Below are positions 54,032 through 63,710 of a stretch of 64,000 nucleotides of DNA, piece by piece. The translations under genes were made by a program, and so were the position numbers. Positions within the stretch are counted from its first letter, which is position 1; each line of letters begins with the position of its first letter. Origin of the DNA: Saccharomycopsis fibuligera x Saccharomycopsis cf. fibuligera (lineage: Eukaryota; Ascomycota; Saccharomycetes; Ascoideales; Saccharomycopsidaceae); assembly GCA_001936135.1 (NCBI GenBank), contig CP012818.1, forward strand, positions 434,001 to 498,000. The letters are read 5' to 3'. The notes beneath the pieces were generated by a model. That model did not search any database, was not told the DNA's origin, and worked only from the letters and a program-made list of their open reading frames with translations.

Positions 54032-54071
<40 letters not shown>

Positions 54072-54981
54072 GAAATAAGTAAAACAAAAAATAAAAAAAT
54101 AAAAAAAATAAAAAATAAAAACAAATTAGTGGAATTAGAATGCGCTTGCTGCGCTTTCAATGGAGGAAAAAAGAATTGGAAAATATAAAAATTGAAAACC
54201 TTAGGAAAATTGAGAAAAATCGCGAAATTATTTCAATTCTAATTGCTGTCTCACTGTGGAAAACTAAGCAGCAAAAATTGAAACAGAAAATTATTGTGGC
54301 AAAGAAAAACCAGAAATTGGCGCGCAACTTCCGTCTTGAAATTGAATTATAAAAAAAAAAAAAAAAGATTAGAAAAACTGGGTGAATTTAAGCAATGAAA
54401 AATAAAAAAAACAGGAAAGTAGAAAATAGCCAACAAAATAAAAGAAAAAAAAAGAAAAAAAAAAAAAAAAAAAAAAAAATAATTAAATAGATAAAGAAAA
54501 CCAAAACCAAATTGCGATAATGAAAAACAAGTTCTGAGAATAAATTGCAAACCAAGTTTACGTAATTCAGGTAGTAAGAACACAAACCCGTAAACCACTC
54601 ACCTTTCTGAATAAATTTACTAGCCGCTTCTTCAAATGAATTTTAACTGTACGAATTAAATTAAGGTGTTCAGAAAAACTACTGTCCAATTGTCTGCGTC
54701 CCTTTTCAAAATCATGCTTTTTGTAAGTAACTCCTTTTCGTTCATTTCTGGTGCACCAGAACATTTTACTTAGCCTGGGCATATCTTATCATGGAACATT
54801 CTAAAAGTACTACATGCTTATCTTTACCGGCTTAAATAAATAACACTGCGCATTATTGAAATATTAGTAACGAAAAAAAAAAAAAAAAAAAAAAAACAAG
54901 AAAAGAATAAATAGATTAAAAAAAGAAAGAAATAAAGCAAAAAGTTTATCAATACACTGATATTCTTGAGCAGGATTAATC
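53920..54981. other. Intergenic region RCO1 start / NSP1 end with A-tracts
   Basis: 1,062 bp. It has pure A-runs of about 34 (54037-54070), 25 (54455-54479) and 24 (54873-54896). Two short frames (54140-54352 +, 54567-54782 -) are noted but not supported as genes. Confidence 0.6.
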
Positions 54982-56937
54982 TTATTGCAAACTTTTGAAC
55001 GTATCAATCTTCTTCTTTAACACATCACTGTGAGTTTCTAACCATTTCAAAGAATTTAAATGATTATTCATCAATTTGATTATATTGGAAACAGTATTTT
55101 CATTCTCTCCAGAAGCACTGCCTTGTTGAGCCATTGCTTTACTGCTGTCAATGCTGCTGTTTTTGTAGATTGTATCGTTAAAAGTCTCATTCACCTCATT
55201 GATATTCCCAATCAAACTAGACAAATCCGTCGTCAAACTGTCCAAACTATCATCCAACAAAATTGCATTACTATAAGCTGCTTCTCTTTTCTTATCGTTA
55301 CTTAATCTATTACCGCTAGCTCCCGTAGCCGCAGCTACCAGCGTAGAATTGGCATTTTCGCTACCACCAAGCAATATACTGTCATCTTGCTCATAAATAT
55401 CATTAATCTTTTCATCATAATATTCGAGGAAATGCTCAATATCATCTTGCTGTTTTTCCAAATAGAGCAAGTTTTGATCAATTTGTGACGATAGCTGTTC
55501 AGTCTCGAGCACATTGGAATACAATTTGGATAATTTGTCAGAATTCTCAGTAAGCACACCATCCCATTTGTTTACAGAACCTGAATAACTGTCAAAGAAA
55601 CTTTGACATGATGATAATTTGTTAGCCCAGTTTTTGATCAAGTCTTGTACTGTTTGGTTTTCTAATGACACTGGCTCAGGAGCAACCGTCAAATTCTTGG
55701 TTGTAGACTCATTAGGCTTTTTGGTTTCATTATTGGTAGCTGCAACACTTTTGTCATCTTTTTTATCTTCTGGTTTGGCACCAAATGAGAAACCGGTACT
55801 TGGTTTGGATTCGTCTTTTTTCTCTGCTGGCTTTGCACCAAATGAGAAACCGGTACTTGGTTTGGATTCGTCTTTTTTCTCTGCTGGCTTTGCACCAAAT
55901 GAGAAACCGGTACTTGGCTTGGCTTCGTCTTTCTTTTCTTCAGGCTTGGTACCAAATGAAAACCCGGCACTTGGCTTGGCTTCGTCTTTCTTTTCTTCGG
56001 GCTTGGTACCAAATGAAAACCCGGTACTTGATTTAGCTGGCTCGGTTGGTTTCCCACCAAATGAAAACCCAGTGCTTGTTGCTGCTGTTGCTGGCTTAGC
56101 TTGATCTTTATTCGCACTAACACCGCCAAACAAAGAGCTGCCTTTGGCAGTTCCAGTGGTAGTTGGAGTAGAAGGACCAAATAATCCTCCACTTGCGGGC
56201 TTGTTATCATTCAAAGCTGAGGCGCCAAATAATCCGCCAGATGTCTGCTTGTTGTCAGTAGTGGAAGCAGTAGAAGAGCCAAACAATCCTCCGCTAGCAG
56301 GCTGACTTCCTGTTGTTGAAGCACCACCACCAAACAATCCTCCGCTAGCAGGTTTGTTGCTGGTAGACGAAGCACTACCAAACAATCCTCCGTTGCTAGC
56401 TGTTGTAGCTGCTGATTTATTATCGCTATTTTCCTGAGGTTTGCTACTAAACAAGCCACCACTAGTTGTCGCTGATGATGATGATGGAGTACCACCAAAA
56501 CTGAAAGCTGGCTTACTAGCGCCACTGCTGGCACCATTCAGGCCAAATAACCCATTACCACTACTACTTCCGTTGGCATTAGAACCAAAACTGAAAGCAG
56601 GCTTGCTGTTATTGCTATTGTTATTATTGTTATTATTGCCAAAAAGACCGCCTGTAGAACCAGAAGAAGCACCATCCTTTACAGGAGTAGAAAACAATGA
56701 CGGTTTGCTTTGACCATCTTGGTTAGTATTATTGTTGTTGCTATTGTTGTTGAAACTGAAACTGACTGTTTAATTGTATTAGTATTAGTGATCATTGTGC
56801 AAGATAATGATTTAGAACGCGATGGGTCTACTTCCCAACAGCAGAAATTTCTTTACCTTGATAAAAATTGCGGCTATCAACGCAAATAAGTTCTGGGTTC
56901 ATAAACTAATTTATCAAAAATACATACATCCACTCAT
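54982..56937 (-). CDS. NSP1: Nucleoporin Nsp1, two exons with a 10-nt first exon
   Basis: Exon 1 is 56928-56937 (ATG AGT GGA T) and exon 2 is 54982-56765, together 597 aa beginning MSGFSFSFNNNS. The N-terminal FG region (to about 345) has GLFG, AFSFG and FSFG repeats, with five 19-aa copies of a GFSFGAKPAEKKDESKP type. The C-terminal coiled-coil domain begins near VSLENQTVQDLIKNWANKL and is the part that binds Nup57, Nup49 and Nup82. Nsp1 is an essential FG nucleoporin of the central channel and the cytoplasmic Nup82 complex. The frame after the intron has no ATG near its start and a stop just before the acceptor, so the exon is required. It is divergent to the ADIP gene. Confidence 0.95.
55778..56062. 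repeat. 57-bp tandem repeat in NSP1
   Basis: Five head-to-tail units start at 55778, 55835, 55892, 55949 and 56006. The first two are identical. The unit keeps frame (19 aa), so copy number can vary without breaking the gene. Confidence 0.93.
56766..56927 (-). other. Intron of NSP1
   Basis: 162 nt, phase 1. Consensus donor GTATGT, CTAATACTAAT branch region and acceptor AACAG. Confidence 0.92.
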
Positions 56938-57425
56938 CTTTGCAAGGTCAAATAAACACTGACGAAATAATCAAGTCTGCGCTCAGAAAAAGAAAAATGT
57001 AATTGAAGTGATGTTTGAAAGTTAATCACAGATGAGTCTACTATTTATAATCCCTAAAATCTATTGAAATAGACTCCTGATGTTTAAATTTGAATATTCC
57101 GTTTCTTGACCTGCCAATGAGTAGCAAAATTAGCACAAGCAGCACTCAGAGTTCCTCATCCATGATTCCAACTATTGATGCTAAGATTTTGTTTTTTGTT
57201 TTTTGTTTTTGAAAAGAAAAAAATTGTTAAATCTGCACACGTGATCAGTGTTTTTGTTTTTATTTTTTTTTATGTATCAACAGTATATCAGATCAGTTCC
57301 GATGAGATTGGCGACGCGTATGCTGAAATAGATAGAGATAGGTAGACGAAATAGGTAGAGATAGTTGGACCAAAAGAAAGAATTGAATATCGTGAAGGGA
57401 AAAGGAGTTAAAATATCAGCGTACT
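56938..57425. promoter_or_regulatory. Divergent promoter region NSP1 / ADIP protein
   Basis: 488 bp with T-runs and a TAGATAGAGATAGGTAGA short repeat near 57330-57362. It serves both genes. Confidence 0.5.
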
Positions 57426-58955
57426 ATGCAACGCATCAGCATGAATTATAAAGAAGAGTTCACCAGTATCAAGAAAGCTTCGGACTACATTAACTCTTTA
57501 CTTCAAGCGAAAGGGTTCCTTGAAGTACATGATCATGATCCGCCCATTACCAGTGAAAAAAGCCAGCACAACCATCATTACAAGTTCTCAAGGGAAAAAT
57601 TGAATAACAGCCGACTTTTGTTTTGCTCTGTTGATTACCGTCGCTTGATGAATTTTGATATTGATGATAGCTTTTTGATTCATAATACAAGCCCCAAGAA
57701 CAGCGAAAATGATGAAATTCAGGATTATAACAACATATCAATTGATACAAACCGACTCAAGCGAAAAGTTATTCTCAATGAGTCTCTCGTAAACAATGAT
57801 AAAAATATCATCAACATAATTTACTCACTACTCAAGAATTTGGAAAGTTCTAGACAGCAAAAAGAACACTTTCTCCAAAAACTTCAAGACAAAGATAACC
57901 AAATCAAAACCCTTGAACTGGAAAACAAAAACAATTTGAAAGAGCTAGACATGGCTAACCAGAAACTAATGGATAATAAAATGAGTTCACGAGTACAATC
58001 CATTCAGATCCATGAACAATCAGCCACTATTGCCAATTTAACTTCAGAAATAGCTAAGCTAAAACATTCAAATCATGCCCTAAAGTCAAATCATACAGTT
58101 GAGCTACGTAGGAAAGATTTAGAAATTTCAAACTTGAAGGATAAATTGCTAGGCAAAAAATTCACTTATGCTTCGATAAATACTACTAATAGCCGCAACA
58201 TTAAAAATGCAAATGTGTCAGTTTCTATAAACACTCAACAAGCCGCTACTACTGGCACTAGTGATGATAACAACGATATAGATAATCCAATGCTAGTGCC
58301 GGCATCCAACAAGTTTGCTAAAGAATCAAATTATTATGTAAATGACGCAATAGATTCGGAAGTCGAGAAATTATTATTAGACTCATCCGATTTAATCTCT
58401 AGCTTGGCGCAAGTCAATGTGGATAACTTGAATTTGATCCATCAAACTAAAGATTATATTGAGTTAATCAACGCCTACCTTTCAACAATTGCCAATAATA
58501 ACACAGTACTTCGACCTAATGACTTCGACAAAGATGAGTATAATCTACTAATACAACAGCAGCCGCGCGTTGTTTCTCCACCACCAAACCCTGTGCAGTT
58601 CTTTGAAAACCACTCTTCGTTTCCTATACCTACAGCTACCAACAATTCAAATGACAATAGCACTGACATGCTCGCATATTTACGCAACACCACAGAAATA
58701 CAAAGCGATCTCTTATTCAACTTGAAGCAATTTCATAATCTTTTAAATAGCGTCGTTTTACAAAGTAAACATCAAGATCAAATAGAAGAGGAACGACAAG
58801 CACAAACTGACAAAATTGAGGAGTTGCAGAAGCAGTTATTGGAAGTTACTAAAAATTGGCAAAATGCTATTGATACGATGCAGAAATGGAGAAGATATCG
58901 TGACTTATCTGGGGTGTTGGATGATAAAGATGCCGATGAGAAAGAAGATGATTAG
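57426..58955 (+). CDS. ADIP/SSX2IP-like coiled-coil protein (spindle-pole or Msd1-like)
   Basis: 509 aa. The N-terminus (FTSIKKASDYINSLLQAKGFLEV) and the motif NIINIIYSLLKNLESSRQQKEHF resemble the ADIP domain of SSX2IP and fungal Msd1/TinA-type proteins, which sit at centrosomes or spindle pole bodies. Residues about 150-245 are a long coiled coil (LQDKDNQIKTLELENKNN onward). A second helical part with a final coil (QIEEERQAQTDKIEELQKQ) ends the protein. There is no signal or membrane segment. The ATG at 57426 was chosen, and a second one five codons later is also possible. The family call is by pattern and moderate. A generic coiled-coil protein is the alternative. Confidence 0.6.
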   Translation: MQRISMNYKEEFTSIKKASDYINSLLQAKGFLEVHDHDPPITSEKSQHNHHYKFSREKLNNSRLLFCSVDYRRLMNFDIDDSFLIHNTSPKNSENDEIQDYNNISIDTNRLKRKVILNESLVNNDKNIINIIYSLLKNLESSRQQKEHFLQKLQDKDNQIKTLELENKNNLKELDMANQKLMDNKMSSRVQSIQIHEQSATIANLTSEIAKLKHSNHALKSNHTVELRRKDLEISNLKDKLLGKKFTYASINTTNSRNIKNANVSVSINTQQAATTGTSDDNNDIDNPMLVPASNKFAKESNYYVNDAIDSEVEKLLLDSSDLISSLAQVNVDNLNLIHQTKDYIELINAYLSTIANNNTVLRPNDFDKDEYNLLIQQQPRVVSPPPNPVQFFENHSSFPIPTATNNSNDNSTDMLAYLRNTTEIQSDLLFNLKQFHNLLNSVVLQSKHQDQIEEERQAQTDKIEELQKQLLEVTKNWQNAIDTMQKWRRYRDLSGVLDDKDADEKEDD

Positions 58956-58990
58956 GAATGATAATTGATCGCTTATGTTTAATGTTTTCT

Positions 58991-59024
<34 letters not shown>

Positions 59025-59419
59025 TTGTTATTGTTAATGTAATAATAGAAAGATGTATATTATTTAAAGCTAAAAAACGCTTTTCTGCTTTTCAAATGAC
59101 AAAAATATTTTTCGCAAATAATTGTGATGTCTAATATTATCGCTTACTTTGGTGTTATTTTTGATTTGGCTCTGTTATACGTTGACCCATTTGCAATTTT
59201 GAAAAACTATCGATCAAAGAAAAAACATTAAATCTGTTAATTTTCAGTAATAATAGCTTTGTAAACTTATCACCGTCCTATCACCAATACAAGAAGCTTT
59301 TTTATTAAATCATGGCAAAACTGACCGTTCTACTATATAACAATCCAGAATTATGAATTGAACTAGAACATATAAATTAGACATTGCAATAATGACAAAA
59401 GACAACCAATGCACAATGT
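58956..59419. other. Convergent intergenic region with poly(T)
   Basis: 464 bp between the ADIP gene and RSA3 ends. It has a pure T-run of about 31 at 58993-59023. No gene seen. Confidence 0.55.
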
Positions 59420-60202
59420 TTAACGGTAATTCACAATGGTATTCAAACTTTCATAATCAAAAATATTACCACCTTCTTTTAGCAAAGTTGCTAAGATAGG
59501 CAATGAGAACTCATTCAAATCACTAGCAGTTCTCAATACGTCCAAATCAGCATCATAGTCAGACATCATTAAACTAAGATACTCGTCAAGCAATTTATTC
59601 TTTTTTTCTTTCGTACTATTGTTAACGTTTCCATTATCTTTATTTTCAGCGGCACTAACTTCCTTTTGCTTCTTATCATTTGTAAGAGGCAAATTTGATT
59701 TAGCAAATTCATGTAAAAATTGTTCAGACTTGGCGATCGAATGGCTCAAACTATTAAAATTCGCTGCTTTATTAATATTGGCATTTCTATTGGACTGGGC
59801 ATTGATCATGTTCAACTTTGCCCGAAGTTCATTAGAAATTGTCGACTTTTGATTCTGTTGTTGTTGCAGTTGTTCTGATTCTTCAATGACATTATGTAGT
59901 GAGATGTTTCTATTCTTTGGTTCACGATGTCCTGATATGCTCAGTATCGTTTGTTGTAACCGCTGCTGCTGTTGTTGTTGTAGTTGTTGTTGTTGCTGCT
60001 GTTGTTGTGAATAACCATTTTCTGTCTCTGCTACTGTTTCTTCTCGCTGCTGTGCGCTACCATTCCCCTCCTGATCTTCATCTTCATTACTGCTTGCAGA
60101 AGAATCACTATCCTCAGAAGACGATGAAAAATCTTCAGTTCTTCTCTTCTTTCTTCTTCTTGATCTTTTATTCACTGGCCTTTTTTCTAACGTTTTAGAC
60201 AT
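59420..60202 (-). CDS. RSA3: Ribosome assembly protein Rsa3
   Basis: 260 aa. The basic N-terminus (KRSRRRKKRRTEDFSSSSEDSDSS) resembles the Rsa3 start, with a nuclear localisation signal and a likely CK2-phosphorylated Ser/Asp tract. Polyglutamine stretches follow near 66-85 and 112-117. The C-terminal domain (EYLSLMMSDYDADLDVLRTA ... LPILATLLKEGGNIF) matches the conserved Rsa3 module. Rsa3 acts in the nucleolus with Dbp6, Npa1 and Nop8 in early 60S particles. Yeast Rsa3 is 220 aa. The ATG at 60202 is first in frame. Confidence 0.85.
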   Translation of the reverse strand: MSKTLEKRPVNKRSRRRKKRRTEDFSSSSEDSDSSASSNEDEDQEGNGSAQQREETVAETENGYSQQQQQQQQLQQQQQQRLQQTILSISGHREPKNRNISLHNVIEESEQLQQQQNQKSTISNELRAKLNMINAQSNRNANINKAANFNSLSHSIAKSEQFLHEFAKSNLPLTNDKKQKEVSAAENKDNGNVNNSTKEKKNKLLDEYLSLMMSDYDADLDVLRTASDLNEFSLPILATLLKEGGNIFDYESLNTIVNYR

Positions 60203-60586
60203 TGTTGTTGCGTAATGTTTTATAAATATGACTTGATATGTCTCGGTAGTATCAAAATAAATGGTGTGTATAACCGTTTCATCACATATTAAGAGATGAT
60301 GTTTGGTTTAAGCTATGAAAAAAAAAAAAATTTTTTTACTGTCTCTGCGCTGCTCATTGCATGAGACAATGTGCTTTAATTACTGTGCGCGCTACATTTA
60401 TATTATAGATCTCAAGGCTAAACTGCGGTACTTTGGTGGGACTTTTGTCAGACTTAGGAACGAAAAGATAATTCATACTTGCTACGAGTGAATATTGAAA
60501 GTGGCCGGTGAATTAAATGAAAGGATTTTGACCCTTCAGTTGGTGTATCTAAAATCGCATGGCATGGCAGATCAATTCTCATAGCA
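60203..60586. other. RSA3 promoter region
   Basis: 384 bp, AT-rich, with an A/T run at 60316-60338. No gene seen. Confidence 0.45.
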
Positions 60587-60968
60587 ATGGACGAAAAGGT
60601 TCATGGCACCCCGTTCCTTTCCACATCTGAAGTCAAGCATGATGATTTATTTAATTGGACGAATGTCAGTACAGACATTACACGCATGGCGCAAAAAGCT
60701 GACGAGCACTTTGAAAGCAGAGCAGTCAATTTTGAAACCTAAAGACAGTAGCACGAGAATTTATGTCTCAATAACACCCATTCTTTTTGAAAAGGTTTGC
60801 GGAACAACGAAGAAAAAAGACTTCGTTAATGTACAGATGAAAAAAAGCAGATCGAAAATACGCACATTAATGATCAATGATCTGCTATCAGACACCCTCC
60901 AAATTCACTCCCCCGTACGTCGTAGTACCACAAATGGAAATTCTTTCTGGATTTAGGGGTATTGCCTT
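60587..60968 (+). pseudogene. Coding-like stretch broken between three frames, possible pseudogene
   Basis: From the ATG at 60587, 51 codons read like protein (MDEKVHGTPFLSTSEVKHDD...) and then stop. Over the following 230 bases protein-like segments appear in the other two frames. The last is in a third frame, PPYVVVPQMEILSGFRGIAL, ending at a stop near 60968. A frame of 117 codons (60603-60956) crosses the region but has an unnatural Ser/Arg/Thr composition. I see no splice sites that join the parts well. A decayed host gene is one reading. Chance or sequence error are others. No family recognised. Confidence 0.3.
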
Positions 60969-61225
60969 GAAACGGTGTCCGGGTAAATAATTGGACATAT
61001 ACAAAGTTGACATCAGCGATGATGATGATAATAATGATGACGTTTAAACTACCAAGACTGTCCAACAACTGCTCAGTCCATCAAATTATTCATCATCGAG
61101 TCATAATATTTTGAGAGTATATTCTTCCAGTGCTATTGGTATCATTTCAATTCGTGACGAAGTCTTGCACGTTAGTTTACATTTTAACTTGCGTTCATCA
61201 TTATCAATTATCATACAATCGAAGC
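60969..61225. promoter_or_regulatory. VPS51 upstream region
   Basis: 257 bp with a GATGATGATAATAATGATGA repeat at 61018-61040. The VPS51 frame is open back to a GTG at 61130, but the first ATG is at 61226. Confidence 0.45.
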
Positions 61226-62215
61226 ATGTCTAGTAGTCCCGAGCCTGCCACTGTGCTATCATATCGCAAATCTCTGAGCAATGATGGTGGCAGCAGCAGC
61301 AAGGAGCGTTCCATCACTGAAAAAGTCGATAATCAGAACCGCAAAAACCGGAGAGAGGCCTTGAAACAATTTTATCACTTACGCAAGCAACAAGAAGCAA
61401 ATAGCAAAAACGGGACAATACCAGGACACATTCCAGGCTCGGGACTCACGTCGGGCTCAATAAAAAATAACAAGAACAGTGATAGTGATAGTAACGGACT
61501 ATCATCTTTTGCTGTGGGCCAAGTTGATAGAAAAGATTTTGCCAAAGATGACAACGAAAATGCCAGCAATGGTAGCAGCAGCAACAACACAATCGACAAC
61601 AAGAACCTCACGAAAGAGATAAATGAAATCCTCAAATCTGCAGACTTGAAAGATTTGGTGGCGTTAGAGAATAAAGTGCATTATGAGATTAACAGTAACA
61701 AATCGCTCATAAAAAATATCGTTTATAATAATTATTTTGAGCTTATTAAAATTAACGGATACTTGAGTGAAATGGTACTTAAGAATGACCAACAGCAAAA
61801 AGGCAAAAAGAGTACCAATACCGATAATAGCAGCAACGGTGATAGTGTCATTTCATTGCTGCGGGATTCTGATTTGGAAGACAGTAGCGGAAATGATAAC
61901 AAGGATGACGATGACGATGATGATGATGATTTAGTAGTAACGGAAGCAATTGCTGATGCCGATCTTAGCACCTCTACGACCAACGCCGCTGCTGTCAATG
62001 CTTTACAGAGTACAAGTACAAATAAAGTTGCTAATTTGACCTCGAAAGACCGAGAAAGAGAGTGGAAACAGTTGGGTCTAATTATGTCTCAAAAACCAAA
62101 TCAGCATGTTGCAAAAGTGCATGTATTGGATAGTGTGGCGGGGCTTCAGCACCGATTGAAAAAAATTGAGAGTATGAGCTTACAAGTTGGGACATTGAAG
62201 TTTGTGAAGCAGTGA
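61226..62215 (+). CDS. VPS51: Vps51, GARP tethering complex subunit
   Basis: 329 aa from the ATG at 61226 (MSSSPEPATVLSYRKSLS). RKNRREALKQFYHLRKQQ near residue 40 is the conserved N-terminal Vps51 motif that binds the SNARE Tlg1. The central part LVALENKVHYEINSNKSLIKNIVYNNYFELIKINGYL is the Vps51 helical core. An acidic Asp run (about 232-243) and Ser/Asn linkers separate the parts. The C-terminal helix (VLDSVAGLQHRLKKIESM) is preserved. Vps51 with Vps52-54 tethers endosome-derived vesicles at the late Golgi. Yeast Vps51 is only 164 aa, so this one is twice as long because of low-complexity inserts. Confidence 0.85.
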   Translation: MSSSPEPATVLSYRKSLSNDGGSSSKERSITEKVDNQNRKNRREALKQFYHLRKQQEANSKNGTIPGHIPGSGLTSGSIKNNKNSDSDSNGLSSFAVGQVDRKDFAKDDNENASNGSSSNNTIDNKNLTKEINEILKSADLKDLVALENKVHYEINSNKSLIKNIVYNNYFELIKINGYLSEMVLKNDQQQKGKKSTNTDNSSNGDSVISLLRDSDLEDSSGNDNKDDDDDDDDDLVVTEAIADADLSTSTTNAAAVNALQSTSTNKVANLTSKDREREWKQLGLIMSQKPNQHVAKVHVLDSVAGLQHRLKKIESMSLQVGTLKFVKQ

Positions 62216-62657
62216 TTATTTATATGCATACTCTGACTTTCTCTTTCCTTTTTTACATTTATAGTATAGAGGCTCATCAGTACTCTCGAGCGTTCTCTTG
62301 GTATTGATCAGGCACTGATTTATCCCCACATTCGGTTTGCATTGCACTTATTGTAGCAACTATACCTGTAATATGTGACTTAAATGATTTGCAGCATATA
62401 GAAACACCTTATTGAGAGGTATTTTCGAAAACGCATATACATTTTGAATTTTATAAATCTCGAGGCTAAACGTATTGTATCATACATTATAGGATAATCA
62501 AACCAGGACCTTGGCCTTCTCCAATTGGGGCAATATTAATTCCATGGCTTTCTTAAATGGTTTCCGCTATAATTGTAGCTGTTTTCATTTTTTTGCCATC
62601 TTCGGTTCTGGTATATGTGGTGTTGATCCTTTTGCTTTCTATGTTCTGCTCTTTCTT

Positions 62658-62701
<44 letters not shown>

Positions 62702-63675
62702 CCATTAACACTTCACTGAAAAGGCAGTCCAGGAAAGTTCTAAGCGGTGAAACAGTTTTTAAGCTAGGTATAGAATATACTTCCGTGGATCCAGATGGAT
62801 GCTAAGTAATGTTGGCTTCTATTAAGTAATCAAGTTTATTAGGTTATAGGTTGCCAATGTATGCTGGAGGAGAGCCCGAATGGCTAGCTGAGCAGGTATG
62901 TGTACTACAAAAACTTCCCAATACATCATACCAGGCTTTTGGTGATGCAAATCAAGAGCCCAGCAATGTTTGTGCTGTGTTGAGACAAAAGAAGAACTTC
63001 TTCGAGACCATAGTCTGTGAAAAGTTTTTAGATTTGGGGGTGCGAACGGGGGGTCTCGGAGAAGCTGCTGGACATGAGGTACTACGGGCTACTGGAGATA
63101 ATCTCCGATGATCCAAGAGAGAAAGAGCATGGGCAAGTTGACATTGACCAATGATGCATTGACCTGACTACTATTGGCTTAATAGTGCGGTTAATGTTCA
63201 TGTTAACGTGGTTGCACAATATCGTTAACTGCGAAAACGGTTATATTAGTAGTAAGCTTTTTCTTTGTTTTTCATTATTCCCTACAGTTGATCTCTTCAA
63301 GTCTTTTTCTTTTCCTGAAAAATGTCTCTTGATGCCATCCCAGAAGGACCAATGGACTTGATACCCGCGGGAAGAAAAAGGTCCATCTCTCGAGACTTTT
63401 TCCCGTTTGCTTAGGGGCACTGCAGGTGAGCTGTCACCTCTCGGTGGCAGCTGTCACACCTATAGGGCAATTGGTGCCCGTTCGAACATATAATTAAGAA
63501 AAAGCAGGCCAGGCGAGGTGTTCGGAGGTCATGTTCCTATAGTTGTTGTATCCCGTTTTTACGGGCTCCAATTAGATGGCCGTTTTTTCCCCGGAGAAAT
63601 CCACGGCTGAATTTAAGATGACTGACCAGCCAAACAGGTCTATTTAAGCCGTGCGGCAATATCTAAAATTTAAAT

Positions 63676-63710
<35 letters not shown>

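Noticed and set aside
54140-54352. 70-codon Lys-rich plus frame
   Set aside because: Low-complexity A-rich DNA between two A-runs, no homology recognised.
54567-54782. 71-codon minus frame (MPRLSKMFWCTRNERKG...) ending at an AAG/GTGAGT that could be a splice donor
   Set aside because: It reads fairly naturally, but I found no branch site, acceptor or second exon downstream in T-rich DNA, and no family.
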